A program made the translations under genes and the position numbers. Positions 10,917 to 23,257 of a stretch of 64,000 nt of DNA are shown piece by piece (position 1 is the first letter of the stretch; every line of letters begins with the position of its first letter). A model generated the notes under the pieces. It was not told the origin of the DNA. It saw only the letters and a list, made by a program, of their open reading frames with translations, and made no database searches. Origin of the DNA: Brachyhypopomus gauderio (Eukaryota; Chordata; Actinopteri; Gymnotiformes; Hypopomidae); contig NW_027506876.1 in NCBI RefSeq assembly GCF_052324685.1, positions 124,001-188,000 on the forward strand, read 5' to 3'.

Positions 10917-11355
10917 TGCTTCTTGATAGAATGACATACACACCACTGCTGTTTAGTGGTTTGTTGCCAGTGTAAAGGCTATCGGCGAACTCTTCCCTTT
11001 AGATCCTCAAAGTGAGCCGTCAGTCTCATGTGATCGATACAGGAATGTTCTAAATCGCCATGTACCTTGATAGCAGTACTAATGCAGCCAGTTCAATCAA
11101 AATGAAACTCAGTGGAAACTTACCTGGTGCTTTGTCATGTTGTCTCCCAACATAGAAAACTCATGCTACTCGGTTGATTTGTAGACGTTTGTGTTATAAA
11201 GGGATCGAATGATGTCAACATTTGGTGTTTGGATGTGAATGTTTTGTCTTAAAGCAGAGTAGACCTACTGCTTAGCCATTGTTGACATGATGACTTCCAT
11301 GCTCTGATTGTATGAGGAAACGCCTACGAGAGATGTGCCCATTCAGACATGCAAG

Positions 11356-11428
11356 GTTTCTGTAGTGTAGTGGTCATCACGTTCGCCACACACGCGAAAG
11401 GTTCCTGGTTCGATACCAGGCAGAAACA
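11356..11428 (+). tRNA. tRNA-Val (CAC), locus 23, U33A
   Basis: Anticodon 11389-11391. U33A, C48T. Confidence 0.77.
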
Positions 11429-11865
11429 TGCTTCTTGATAGAATGACAAACACCACTGCTGTTTAGTGGTTTGTTGCCAGTGTAAAGGCTATCGGGGAGC
11501 TCTTCCCTTTAGATCCTCAAAGTGAGCTGTCAGTCTCATGTGATCGATACAGCAATGTTCTAATTCGCCATGTACCTTGATAGCAGTACTAATGCAGCCA
11601 GTTCAATCAAAATGAAACTCAGTGGAAACTTACCTAGTGCTTTGTCATGTTGTCTCCCAACGTAGAAAACTCATGCTACTCGGTTGATTTGTAGACGTTT
11701 GTGTTATAAAGGGATCGAATGATGTCAACATTTGGTGTTTGGATGTGAATGTTTTGTCTTAAAGCAGAGTAGACCTACTGCTTAGCCATTGTTGACATGA
11801 TGACTTCCATGCTCTGATTGTATGAGGAAACGCCCACGAGAGATGTGCCCATTCAGACATGCAAG

Positions 11866-11938
11866 GTTTCTGTAGTGTAGTGGTCATCACGTTCGCCTCA
11901 CACGCGAAAGGTCCCTAGTTCGATACCAGGCAGAAACA
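11866..11938 (+). tRNA. tRNA-Val (CAC), locus 24
   Basis: Anticodon 11899-11901. G52A. Confidence 0.88.
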
Positions 11939-12377
11939 TGCTTCTTGATAGAATGACATACACACCACTGCTGTTTAGTGGTTTGTTGCCAGTGTAAAGG
12001 CTATCGGCGAACTCTTCCCTTTAGATCCTCAAAGTGAGCTGTCAGTCTCATGTGATCGATACAGGAATGTTCTAAATCGCCATGTACCTTGATAGCAGTA
12101 CTAATGCAGCCAGTTCAATCAAAATGAAACTCAGTGGAAACTTACCTAGTGCTTTGTCATGTTGTCTCCCAACATAGAAAACTCATGCTACTCGGTTGAT
12201 TTGTAGACGTTTGTGTTATAAAGGGATCGAATGATGTCAACATTTGGTGTTTGGATGTGAATGTTTTGTCTTAAAGCAGAGTAGACCTACTGCTTAGCCA
12301 TTGTTGACATGATGACTTCCATGCTCTGATTGTATGAGGAAACGCCTACGAGAGATGTGCCCATTCAGACATGCAAG

Positions 12378-12450
12378 GATTCTGTAGTGTAGTGGTCATC
12401 ACGTTCGCCACACACGCGAAAGGTTCCTGGTTCGATACCAGGCAGAAACA
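12378..12450 (+). tRNA. tRNA-Val (CAC), locus 25, U33A
   Basis: Anticodon 12411-12413. U33A, C48T and T2A, so acceptor pair 2-71 is A-A. Probable pseudogene. Confidence 0.7.
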
Positions 12451-12887
12451 TGCTTCTTGATAGAATGACAAACACCACTGCTGTTTAGTGGTTTGTTGCC
12501 AGTGTAAAGGCTATCGGGGAGCTCTTCCCTTTAGATCCTCAAAGTGAGCTGTCAGTCTCATGTGATCGATACAGCAATGTTCTAATTCGCCATGTACCTT
12601 GATAGCAGTACTAATGCAGCCAGTTCAATCAAAATGAAACTCAGTGGAAACTTACCTAGTGCTTTGTCATGTTGTCTCCCAACGTAGAAAACTCATGCTA
12701 CTCGGTTGATTTGTAGACGTTTGTGTTATAAAGGGATCGAATGATGTCAACATTTGGTGTTTGGATGTGAATGTTTTGTCTTAAAGCAGAGTAGACCTAC
12801 TGCTTAGCCATTGTTGACATGATGACTTCCATGCTCTGATTGTATGAGGAAACGCCTACGAGAGATGTGCCCATTCAGACATGCAAG

Positions 12888-12960
12888 GTTTCTGTAGTGT
12901 AGTGGTCATCACGTTCGCCACACACGCGAAAGGTTCCTGGTTCGATACCAGGCAGAAACA
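12888..12960 (+). tRNA. tRNA-Val (CAC), locus 26, U33A
   Basis: Anticodon 12921-12923. U33A, C48T. Its downstream spacer switches to the GCGCTTGCC and then the GCAATCAGTTCAAAC form, a mosaic unit. Confidence 0.77.
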
Positions 12961-13397
12961 TGCTTCTTGATAGAATGACAAACACCACTGCTGTTTAGTG
13001 GTTTGTTGCCAGTGTAAAGGCTATCGGGGAGCGCTTGCCTTTAGATCCTCAAAGTGAGCTGTCAGTCTCATGTGATCGATACAGGAATGTTCTAAATCGC
13101 CATGTACCTTGATAGCAGTACTAATGCAATCAGTTCAAACAAAATGAAACTCAGTGGAAACGTACCTAGTGCTTTGTCATGTTGTCTCCCAACGTAGAAA
13201 ACTCATGCTGCTCGGTTGATTTGTAGACGTTTGTGTTATAAAGGGATCGAATGATGTCAACATTTGGTGTTTGGATGTGAATGTTTTGTCTTAAAGCAGA
13301 GTAGACCTACTGCTTAGCCATTGTTGACATGATGACTTCCATGCTCTGCTTGTATGAGGAAACGCCCACGAGAGATGTGCCCATTCAGACAGGTAAG

Positions 13398-13470
13398 GTT
13401 TCTGTAGTGTAGTGGTCATCACGTTCGCCTAACACGCGGAAGGTCCCTGGTTCGATACCAGGCAGAAACA
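13398..13470 (+). tRNA. tRNA-Val (AAC), locus 27
   Basis: Anticodon 13431-13433. A42G (U28-G42 wobble). 5' flank CAGGTAAG. Confidence 0.94.
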
Positions 13471-13909
13471 TGCTTCTTGATAGAATTACAAACACACCAC
13501 TGCTGTTTAGTGGTTTGTTGCCAGTGTAAAGGCTATCGGGGAGCTCTTCCCTTTAGATCCTCAAAGTGAGCTCTCATTCTCATGTGATCGATACAGGAAT
13601 GTTCTAAATCGCCATGTACCTTGATAGCAGTACTAATGCAATCAGTTCAAACAAAATGAAACTCAGTGGAAACGTACCTAGTGCTTTGTCATGTTGTCTC
13701 CCAACGTAGAAAACTCATGCTACTTGGTTGATTTGTAGACGTTTGTGTTATAAAGGGATCGAATGATGTGAACATTTGGTGTTTGGATGTGAATGTTTTG
13801 TCTTAAAGCAGAGTAGACCTACTGCTTAGCCATTGTTGACATGATGACTTCCATGCTCTGATTGTATGAGGAAACGCCCACGAGAGATGTGCCCATTCAG
13901 ACAAGCAAG

Positions 13910-13982
13910 GTTTCTGTAGTGTAGTGGTCATCACGTTTGCCTCACACCCGAAAGGTCCCTGGTTCGATACCAGGCAGAAACA
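13910..13982 (+). tRNA. tRNA-Val (CAC), locus 28
   Basis: Anticodon 13943-13945. C29T, G39C. Confidence 0.88.
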
Positions 13983-14419
13983 TGCTTCTTGATAGAATGA
14001 CAAACACCACTGCTGTTTAGTGGTTTGTTGCCAGTGTAAAGGCTATCGGGGAGCGCTTGCCTTTAGATCCTCAAAGTGAGCTGTCAGTCTCATGTGATCG
14101 ATACAGGAATCTTCTAAATCGCCATGTACCTTGATAGCAGTACTAATGCAGCCGGTTCAATCAAAATTACACTCCGTGGAAACTTACCTAGTGCTTTGTC
14201 ATGTTGTCTCCCAACATAGAAAACTCATGCTACTCGGTTGATTTGTAGACGTTTGTGTTATAAAGGTATCGAATGATGTCAACATTTGGTGTTTGGATGT
14301 GAATGTTTTGTCTTAAAGCAGAGTAGACCTACTGCTTAGCCATTGTTGACATGATGACTTCCATGCTCTGCTTGTATGAGGAAACGCCCACGAGAGATGT
14401 GCCCATTCAGACAGGTAAG

Positions 14420-14492
14420 GTTTCTGTAGTGTAGTGGTCATCACGTTCGCCTAACACGCGGAAGGTCCCTGGTTCGATACCAGGCAGAAACA
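14420..14492 (+). tRNA. tRNA-Val (AAC), locus 29
   Basis: Anticodon 14453-14455. A42G; twin of 13398 at +1022. Confidence 0.94.
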
Positions 14493-14931
14493 TGCTTCTT
14501 GATAGAATTACAAACACACCACTGCTGTTTAGTGGTTTGTTGCCAGTGTAAAGGCTATCGGGGAGCTCTTCCCTTTAGATCCTCAAAGTGAGCTCTCATT
14601 CTCATGTGATCGATACAGGAATGTTCTAAATCGCCATGTACCTTGATAGCAGTACTAATGCAATCAGTTCAAACAAAATGAAACTCAGTGGAAACGTACC
14701 TAGTGCTTTGTCATGTTGTCTCCCAACGTAGAAAACTCATGCTACTTGGTTGATTTGTAGACGTTTGTGTTATAAAGGGATCGAATGATGTGAACATTTG
14801 GTGTTTGGATGTGAATGTTTTGTCTTAAAGCAGAGTAGACCTACTGCTTAGCCATTGTTGACATGATGACTTCCATGCTCTGATTGTATGAGGAAACGCC
14901 CACGAGAGATGTGCCCATTCAGACAAGCAAG

Positions 14932-15004
14932 GTTTCTGTAGTGTAGTGGTCATCACGTTTGCCTCACACCCGAAAGGTCCCTGGTTCGATACCAGGCAGA
15001 AACA
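14932..15004 (+). tRNA. tRNA-Val (CAC), locus 30
   Basis: Anticodon 14965-14967. C29T, G39C; twin of 13910 at +1022. Confidence 0.88.
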
Positions 15005-15441
15005 TGCTTCTTGATAGAATGACAAACACCACTGCTGTTTAGTGGTTTGTTGCCAGTGTAAAGGCTATCGGGGAGCGCTTGCCTTTAGATCCTCAAAGTG
15101 AGCTGTCAGTCTCATGTGATCGATACAGGAATCTTCTAAATCGCCATGTACCTTGATAGCAGTACTAATGCAGCCGGTTCAATCAAAATTACACTCCGTG
15201 GAAACTTACCTAGTGCTTTGTCATGTTGTCTCCCAACATAGAAAACTCATGCTACTCGGTTGATTTGTAGACGTTTGTGTTATAAAGGTATCGAATGATG
15301 TCAACATTTGGTGTTTGGATGTGAATGTTTTGTCTTAAAGCAGAGTAGACCTACTGCTTAGCCATTGTTGACATGATGACTTCCATGCTCTGATTGTATG
15401 AGGAAACGCCCACGAGAGATGTGCCCATTCAGACATGCAAG

Positions 15442-15514
15442 GTTTCTGTAGTGTAGTGGTCATCACGTTCGCCTCACACGCGAAAGGTCCCTAGTTCGAT
15501 ACCAGGCAGAAACA
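15442..15514 (+). tRNA. tRNA-Val (CAC), locus 31
   Basis: Anticodon 15475-15477. G52A. Confidence 0.88.
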
Positions 15515-15953
15515 TGCTTCTTGATAGAAGGACATACACACCACTGCTGTTTAGTGGTTTGTTGCCAGTGTAAAGGCTATCGGCGAACTCTTTCCTTTAG
15601 ATCCTCAAAGTGAGCTGTCAGTCTCATGTGATCGATACAGGAATGTTCTAAATCGCCATGTACCTTGATAGCAGTACTAATGCAGCCAGTTCAATCAAAA
15701 TGAAACTCAGTGGAAACTTACCTGGTGCTTTGTCATGTTGTCTCCCAACATAGAAAACTCATGCTACTCGGTTGATTTGTAGACGTTTGTGTTATAAAGG
15801 GATCGAATGATGTCAACATTTGGTGTTTGGATGTGAATGTTTTGTCTTAAAGCAGAGTAGACCTACTGCTTAGCCATTGTTGACATGATGACTTCCATGC
15901 TCTGATTGTATGAGGAAACGCCTACGAGAGATGTGCCCATTCAGACATGCAAG

Positions 15954-16026
15954 GTTTCTGTAGTGTAGTGGTCATCACGTTCGCCACACACGCGAAAGGT
16001 TCCTGGTTCGATACCAGGCAGAAACA
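15954..16026 (+). tRNA. tRNA-Val (CAC), locus 32, U33A
   Basis: Anticodon 15987-15989. U33A, C48T. Confidence 0.77.
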
Positions 16027-16463
16027 TGCTTCTTGATAGAATGACAAACACCACTGCTGTTTAGTGGTTTGTTGCCAGTGTAAAGGCTATCGGGGAGCTC
16101 TTCCCTTTAGATCCTCAAAGTGAGCTGTCAGTCTCATGTGATCGATACAGCAATGTTCTAATTCGCCATGTACCTTGATAGCAGTACTAATGCAGCCAGT
16201 TCAATCAAAATGAAACTCAGTGGAAACTTACCTAGTGCTTTGTCATGTTGTCTCCCAACGTAGAAAACTCATGCTACTCGGTTGATTTGTAGACGTTTGT
16301 GTTATAAAGGGATCGAATGATGTCAACATTTGGTGTTTGGATGTGAATGTTTTGTCTTAAAGCAGAGTAGACCTACTGCTTAGCCATTGTTGACATGATG
16401 ACTTCCATGCTCTGATTGTATGAGGAAACGCCCACGAGAGATGTGCCCATTCAGACATGCAAG

Positions 16464-16536
16464 GTTTCTGTAGTGTAGTGGTCATCACGTTCGCCTCACA
16501 CGCGAAAGGTCCCTAGTTCGATACCAGGCAGAAACA
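16464..16536 (+). tRNA. tRNA-Val (CAC), locus 33
   Basis: Anticodon 16497-16499. G52A. Confidence 0.88.
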
Positions 16537-16975
16537 TGCTTCTTGATAGAATGACATACACACCACTGCTGTTTAGTGGTTTGTTGCCAGTGTAAAGGCT
16601 ATCGGCGAACTCTTCCCTTTAGATCCTCAAAGTGAGCTGTCAGTCTCATGTGATCGATACAGGAATGTTCTAAATCGCCATGTACCTTGATAGCAGTACT
16701 AATGCAGCCAGTTCAATCAAAATGAAACTCAGTGGAAACTTACCTAGTGCTTTGTCATGTTGTCTCCCAACATAGAAAACTCATGCTACTCGGTTGATTT
16801 GTAGACGTTTGTGTTATAAAGGTATCGAATGATATCAACATTTGGTGTTTGGATGTGAATGTTTTGTCTTAAAGCAGAGTAGACCTACTGCTTAGCCATT
16901 GTTGACATGATGACTTCCATGCTCTGATTGTATGAGGAAATGCGCACGAGAGATGTGCCCATTCAGACATGCAAG

Positions 16976-17048
16976 GTTTCTGTATTGTAGTGGTCATCAC
17001 GTTCGCCTCACACGCGAAAGGTCCCTGGTTCGATACCAGGCAGAAACA
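16976..17048 (+). tRNA. tRNA-Val (CAC), locus 34
   Basis: Anticodon 17009-17011. Stems of anticodon and T arms intact; G10T breaks D-stem pair 10-25 and alters box A. Confidence 0.88.
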
Positions 17049-17484
17049 TGCTTCTTGATAGAATGACAAACACCACTGCTGTTTAGTGGTTGTTGCCAGT
17101 GTAAAGGCTATCGGGGAGCTCTTCCCTTTACATCCTCAAAGTGAGCTGTCAGTCTCATGTGATCGATACAGGAATGTTCTAAATCGCCATGTACCTTGAT
17201 AGCAGTACTAATGCAGCCGGTTCAATCAAAATTACACTCAGTGGAAACTTACCTAGTGCTTTGTCATGTTGTCTCCCAACATAGAAAACTCATGCTACTC
17301 GGTTGATTTGTAGACGTTTGTGTTATAAAGGTATCGAATGATATCAACATTTGGTGTTTGGATGTGAATGTTTTGTCTTAAAGCAGAGTAGACCTACTGC
17401 TTAGCCATTGTTGACATGATGACTTCCATGCTCTGATTGTATGAGGAAATGCGCACGAGAGATGTGCCCATTCAGACATGCAAG

Positions 17485-17557
17485 GTTTCTGTATTGTAGT
17501 GGTCATCACGTTCGCCTCACACGCGAAAGGTCCCTGGTTCGATACCAGGCAGAAACA
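17485..17557 (+). tRNA. tRNA-Val (CAC), locus 35
   Basis: Anticodon 17518-17520. G10T; neighbour of 16976 at +509. Confidence 0.88.
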
Positions 17558-17993
17558 TGCTTCTTGATAGAATGACAAACACCACTGCTGTTTAGTGGTT
17601 GTTGCCAGTGTAAAGGCTATCGGGGAGCTCTTCCCTTTAGATCCTCAAAGTGAGCTGTCAGTCTCATGTGATCGATACAGGAATGTTCTAAATTGCCATG
17701 TACCTTGATAGCAGTACTAATGCAGCCAGTTCAATCAAAATGAAACTCAGTGGAAACGTACCTAGTGCTTTGTCATGTTGTCTCCCAACGTAGAATACTC
17801 ATGCTACTTGGTTGATTTGTAGACGTTTGTGTTATAAAGGGATCGAATGATGTCAACATTTGGGGTTTGGATGTGAATGTTTTGTCTTAAAGCAGAGTAG
17901 ACCTACTGCTTAGCCATTGTTGACATGATGACTTCCATGCTCTGATTGTATGAGGAAACGCCCACGAGAGATGTGCCCATTCAGACACGCAAG

Positions 17994-18066
17994 GTTTCTG
18001 TAGTGTAGTGGTCATCACGTTCGCCTAACACGCGAAAGGTCCCTGGTTCGATACCAGGCAGAAACA
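17994..18066 (+). tRNA. tRNA-Val (AAC), locus 36
   Basis: Anticodon 18027-18029. Reference body, fully paired. Confidence 0.96.
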
Positions 18067-18390
18067 TGCTTCTTGATAGAATTACAAACACTCCACTGCT
18101 GTTTAGTGGTTTGTTGCCAGTGTAAAGGCTATCGGGGAGCTCTTCCCTTTAGATCCTCAAAGTGAGCTCTCAGTCTCATGTGATCGATACAGGAATGTTC
18201 TAAATCGCCATGTACCTTGATAGCAGTACTAATGCAATCAGTTCAAACAAAATGAAACTCAGTGGAAACGTACCTAGTGCTTTGTCATGTTGTCTCCCAA
18301 TGTAGAAAACTCATGCTACTCGGTTGATTTGTAGACGTTTGTGTTATAAAGGGATCGAATGATGTCAACATTTGGTGTTTGGATGTGATT

Positions 18391-18588
18391 GTTTTGTCTT
18401 AAAGCAGAGTAGACCTACTGCTTAGCCAGTGTTGATCGGTTCAATCAAAATGAAACTCAGTGGAAACGTACCTAGTGCTTTGTCATGTTGTCTCCCAACG
18501 TAGAAAACTCATGCTACTTGGTTGATTTGTAGACGTTTGTGTTATAAAGGTATCGAATGAAGTCTACATTTGGTGTTTGGATGTGAAT
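18391..18588 (+). repeat. 198-bp unit lacking tRNA (1)
   Basis: The unit has lost about 310 bp including the whole tRNA. The junction reads GCCAGTGTTGATCGGTTC near 18426-18443, joining the 5' flank directly to the late spacer. Preceded by the variant GTGATTGTTTTG. Confidence 0.92.
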
Positions 18589-18703
18589 GTTTTGTCTTAA
18601 AGCAGAGTAGACCTACCGCTTAGCCATTGTTGACATGATGACTTCCATGCTCTGATTGTATGAGGAAACGCCCACGAGAGATGTGCCCATTCAGACAAGC
18701 AAG

Positions 18704-18776
18704 GTTTCTGTAGTGTAGTGGTCATCACGTTCGCCTCACACGCGAAAGGTCCCTGGTTCGATACCAGGCAGAAACA
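18704..18776 (+). tRNA. tRNA-Val (CAC), locus 37
   Basis: Anticodon 18737-18739. Reference body with CAC and no mismatch. Its 5' flank matches locus 39 (AAC) but its 3' flank is CAC-type, so an exchange point lies inside or near the gene. Confidence 0.96.
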
Positions 18777-19212
18777 TGCTTCTTGATAGAATGACAAACA
18801 CCACTGCTGTTTAGTGGTTGTTGCCAGTGTAAAGGCTATCGGGGAGCTCTTCCCTTTAGATCCTCAAAGTGAGCTGTCAGTCTCATGTGATCGATACAGG
18901 AATGTTCTAAATTGCCATGTACCTTGATAGCAGTACTAATGCAGCCAGTTCAATCAAAATGAAACTCAGTGGAAACGTACCTAGTGCTTTGTCATGTTGT
19001 CTCCCAACGTAGAAAACTCATGCTACTTGGTTGATTTGTAGACGTTTGTGTTATAAAGGGATCGAATGATGTCAACATTTGGGGTTTGGATGTGAATGTT
19101 TTGTCTTAAAGCAGAGTAGACCTACTGCTTAGCCATTGTTGACATGATGACTTCCATGCTCTGATTGTATGAGGAAACGCCCACGAGAGATGTGCCCATT
19201 CAGACACGCAAG

Positions 19213-19285
19213 GTTTCTGTAGTGTAGTGGTCATCACGTTCGCCTAACACGCGAAAGGTCCCTGGTTCGATACCAGGCAGAAACA
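19213..19285 (+). tRNA. tRNA-Val (AAC), locus 38
   Basis: Anticodon 19246-19248. Reference body. Confidence 0.96.
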
Positions 19286-19609
19286 TGCTTCTTGATAGAA
19301 TTACAAACACTCCACTGCTGTTTAGTGGTTTGTTGCCAGTGTAAAGGCTATCGGGGAGCTCTTCCCTTTAGATCCTCAAAGTGAGCTCTCAGTCTCATGT
19401 GATCGATACAGGAATGTTCTAAATCGCCATGTACCTTGATAGCAGTACTAATGCAATCAGTTCAAACAAAATGAAACTCAGTGGAAACGTACCTAGTGCT
19501 TTGTCATGTTGTCTCCCAATGTAGAAAACTCATGCTACTCGGTTGATTTGTAGACGTTTGTGTTATAAAGGGATCGAATGATGTCAACATTTGGTGTTTG
19601 GATGTGATT

Positions 19610-19807
19610 GTTTTGTCTTAAAGCAGAGTAGACCTACTGCTTAGCCAGTGTTGATCGGTTCAATCAAAATGAAACTCAGTGGAAACGTACCTAGTGCTTT
19701 GTCATGTTGTCTCCCAACGTAGAAAACTCATGCTACTTGGTTGATTTGTAGACGTTTGTGTTATAAAGGTATCGAATGAAGTCTACATTTGGTGTTTGGA
19801 TGTGAAT
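19610..19807 (+). repeat. 198-bp unit lacking tRNA (2)
   Basis: Same deletion junction as at 18391 (TTGATCGG form); copy at +1219. Confidence 0.92.
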
Positions 19808-19922
19808 GTTTTGTCTTAAAGCAGAGTAGACCTACCGCTTAGCCATTGTTGACATGATGACTTCCATGCTCTGATTGTATGAGGAAACGCCCACGAGAGA
19901 TGTGCCCATTCAGACAAGCAAG

Positions 19923-19995
19923 GTTTCTGTAGTGTAGTGGTCATCACGTTCGCCTAACATGCGAAAGGTCCCTGGTTCGATACCAGGCAGAAACA
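19923..19995 (+). tRNA. tRNA-Val (AAC), locus 39
   Basis: Anticodon 19956-19958. C38T in the anticodon loop (CpG transition). Followed by TGCTGCTTG, not TGCTTCTTG. Confidence 0.92.
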
Positions 19996-20434
19996 TGCTG
20001 CTTGATAGAATTACAAACACACCACTGCTGTTTAGTGGTTTGTTGCCAGTGTAAAGGCTATCGGCGAACTCTTTCCTTTAGATCCTCAAAGTGAGCTGTC
20101 AGTCTCATGTGATCGATACAGGAATGTTCTAAATCGCCATGTACCTTGATAGCAGTACTAATGCAGCCAGTTCAATCAAAATGAAACTCAGTGGAAACTT
20201 ACCTGGTGCTTTGTCATGTTGTCTCCCAACATAGAAAACTCATGCTACTCGGTTGATTTGTAGACGTTTGTGTTATAAAGGGATCGAATGATGTCAACAT
20301 TTGGTGTTTGGATGTGAATGTTTTGTCTTAAAGCAGAGTAGACCTACTGCTTAGCCATTGTTGACATGATGACTTCCATGCTCTGATTGTATGAGGAAAC
20401 GCCTACGAGAGATGTGCCCATTCAGACATGCAAG

Positions 20435-20507
20435 GTTTCTGTAGTGTAGTGGTCATCACGTTCGCCACACACGCGAAAGGTTCCTGGTTCGATACCAGGC
20501 AGAAACA
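20435..20507 (+). tRNA. tRNA-Val (CAC), locus 40, U33A
   Basis: Anticodon 20468-20470. U33A, C48T. Confidence 0.77.
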
Positions 20508-20944
20508 TGCTTCTTGATAGAATGACAAACACCACTGCTGTTTAGTGGTTTGTTGCCAGTGTAAAGGCTATCGGGGAGCTCTTCCCTTTAGATCCTCAAA
20601 GTGAGCTGTCAGTCTCATGTGATCGATACAGCAATGTTCTAATTCGCCATGTACCTTGATAGCAGTACTAATGCAGCCAGTTCAATCAAAATGAAACTCA
20701 GTGGAAACTTACCTAGTGCTTTGTCATGTTGTCTCCCAACGTAGAAAACTCATGCTACTCGGTTGATTTGTAGACGTTTGTGTTATAAAGGGATCGAATG
20801 ATGTCAACATTTGGTGTTTGGATGTGAATGTTTTGTCTTAAAGCAGAGTAGACCTACTGCTTAGCCATTGTTGACATGATGACTTCCATGCTCTGATTGT
20901 ATGAGGAAACGCCCACGAGAGATGTGCCCATTCAGACATGCAAG

Positions 20945-21017
20945 GTTTCTGTAGTGTAGTGGTCATCACGTTCGCCTCACACGCGAAAGGTCCCTAGTTC
21001 GATACCAGGCAGAAACA
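20945..21017 (+). tRNA. tRNA-Val (CAC), locus 41
   Basis: Anticodon 20978-20980. G52A. Confidence 0.88.
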
Positions 21018-21456
21018 TGCTTCTTGATAGAATGACATACACACCACTGCTGTTTAGTGGTTTGTTGCCAGTGTAAAGGCTATCGGCGAACTCTTCCCTT
21101 TAGATCCTCAAAGTGAGCTGTCAGTCTCATGTGATCGATACAGGAATGTTCTAAATCGCCATGTACCTTGATAGCAGTACTAATGCAGCCAGTTCAATCA
21201 AAATGAAACTCAGTGGAAACTTACCTAGTGCTTTGTCATGTTGTCTCCCAACATAGAAAACTCATGCTACTCGGTTGATTTGTAGACGTTTGTGTTATAA
21301 AGGTATCGAATGATATCAACATTTGGTGTTTGGATGTGAATGTTTTGTCTTAAAGCAGAGTAGACCTACTGCTTAGCCATTGTTGACATGATGACTTCCA
21401 TGCTCTGATTGTATGAGGAAATGCGCACGAGAGATGTGCCCATTCAGACATGCAAG

Positions 21457-21529
21457 GTTTCTGTATTGTAGTGGTCATCACGTTCGCCTCACACGCGAAA
21501 GGTCCCTGGTTCGATACCAGGCAGAAACA
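21457..21529 (+). tRNA. tRNA-Val (CAC), locus 42
   Basis: Anticodon 21490-21492. G10T. Confidence 0.88.
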
Positions 21530-21965
21530 TGCTTCTTGATAGAATGACAAACACCACTGCTGTTTAGTGGTTGTTGCCAGTGTAAAGGCTATCGGGGAGC
21601 TCTTCCCTTTACATCCTCAAAGTGAGCTGTCAGTCTCATGTGATCGATACAGGAATGTTCTAAATCGCCATGTACCTTGATAGCAGTACTAATGCAGCCG
21701 GTTCAATCAAAATTACACTCAGTGGAAACTTACCTAGTGCTTTGTCATGTTGTCTCCCAACATAGAAAACTCATGCTACTCGGTTGATTTGTAGACGTTT
21801 GTGTTATAAAGGTATCGAATGATATCAACATTTGGTGTTTGGATGTGAATGTTTTGTCTTAAAGCAGAGTAGACCTACTGCTTAGCCATTGTTGACATGA
21901 TGACTTCCATGCTCTGATTGTATGAGGAAATGCGCACGAGAGATGTGCCCATTCAGACATGCAAG

Positions 21966-22038
21966 GTTTCTGTATTGTAGTGGTCATCACGTTCGCCTCA
22001 CACGCGAAAGGTCCCTGGTTCGATACCAGGCAGAAACA
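21966..22038 (+). tRNA. tRNA-Val (CAC), locus 43
   Basis: Anticodon 21999-22001. G10T. Confidence 0.88.
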
Positions 22039-22474
22039 TGCTTCTTGATAGAATGACAAACACCACTGCTGTTTAGTGGTTGTTGCCAGTGTAAAGGCTA
22101 TCGGGGAGCTCTTCCCTTTAGATCCTCAAAGTGAGCTGTCAGTCTCATGTGATCGATACAGGAATGTTCTAAATTGCCATGTACCTTGATAGCAGTACTA
22201 ATGCAGCCAGTTCAATCAAAATGAAACTCAGTGGAAACGTACCTAGTGCTTTGTCATGTTGTCTCCCAACGTAGAAAACTCATGCTACTTGGTTGATTTG
22301 TAGACGTTTGTGTTATAAAGGGATCGAATGATGTCAACATTTGGGGTTTGGATGTGAATGTTTTGTCTTAAAGCAGAGTAGACCTACTGCTTAGCCATTG
22401 TTGACATGATGACTTCCATGCTCTGATTGTATGAGGAAACGCCCACGAGAGATGTGCCCATTCAGACACGCAAG

Positions 22475-22547
22475 GTTTCTGTAGTGTAGTGGTCATCACG
22501 TTCGCCTAACACGCGAAAGGTCCCTGGTTCGATACCAGGCAGAAACA
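22475..22547 (+). tRNA. tRNA-Val (AAC), locus 44
   Basis: Anticodon 22508-22510. Reference body. Confidence 0.96.
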
Positions 22548-22871
22548 TGCTTCTTGATAGAATTACAAACACTCCACTGCTGTTTAGTGGTTTGTTGCCA
22601 GTGTAAAGGCTATCGGGGAGCTCTTCCCTTTAGATCCTCAAAGTGAGCTCTCAGTCTCATGTGATCGATACAGGAATGTTCTAAATCGCCATGTACCTTG
22701 ATAGCAGTACTAATGCAATCAGTTCAAACAAAATGAAACTCAGTGGAAACGTACCTAGTGCTTTGTCATGTTGTCTCCCAATGTAGAAAACTCATGCTAC
22801 TCGGTTGATTTGTAGACGTTTGTGTTATAAAGGGATCGAATGATGTCAACATTTGGTGTTTGGATGTGATT

Positions 22872-23069
22872 GTTTTGTCTTAAAGCAGAGTAGACCTACT
22901 GCTTAGCCAGTGTTGATCGGTTCAATCAAAATGAAACTCAGTGGAAACGTACCTAGTGCTTTGTCATGTTGTCTCCCAACGTAGAAAACTCATGCTACTT
23001 GGTTGATTTGTAGACGTTTGTGTTATAAAGGTATCGAATGAAGTCTACATTTGGTGTTTGGATGTGAAT
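22872..23069 (+). repeat. 198-bp unit lacking tRNA (3)
   Basis: TTGATCGG junction; +4481 counterpart of 18391. Confidence 0.92.
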
Positions 23070-23184
23070 GTTTTGTCTTAAAGCAGAGTAGACCTACCGC
23101 TTAGCCATTGTTGACATGATGACTTCCATGCTCTGATTGTATGAGGAAACGCCCACGAGAGATGTGCCCATTCAGACAAGCAAG

Positions 23185-23257
23185 GTTTCTGTAGTGTAGT
23201 GGTCATCACGTTCGCCTCACACGCGAAAGGTCCCTGGTTCGATACCAGGCAGAAACA
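23185..23257 (+). tRNA. tRNA-Val (CAC), locus 45
   Basis: Anticodon 23218-23220. Reference body with CAC; +4481 twin of 18704. Confidence 0.96.

Larger units (their letters stand above)
15581..20061 (+). repeat. Higher-order repeat, period 4481, copy 1
   Basis: Genes at 15954, 16464, 16976, 17485, 17994, 18704, 19213 and 19923, and the tRNA-less units at 18391 and 19610, all recur at +4481. The edge motif CGGCGAACTCTTTCC is at 15581 and again at 20062. It contains a nested 1219-bp duplication (17994/19213, 18391/19610, 18704/19923). Confidence 0.9.
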
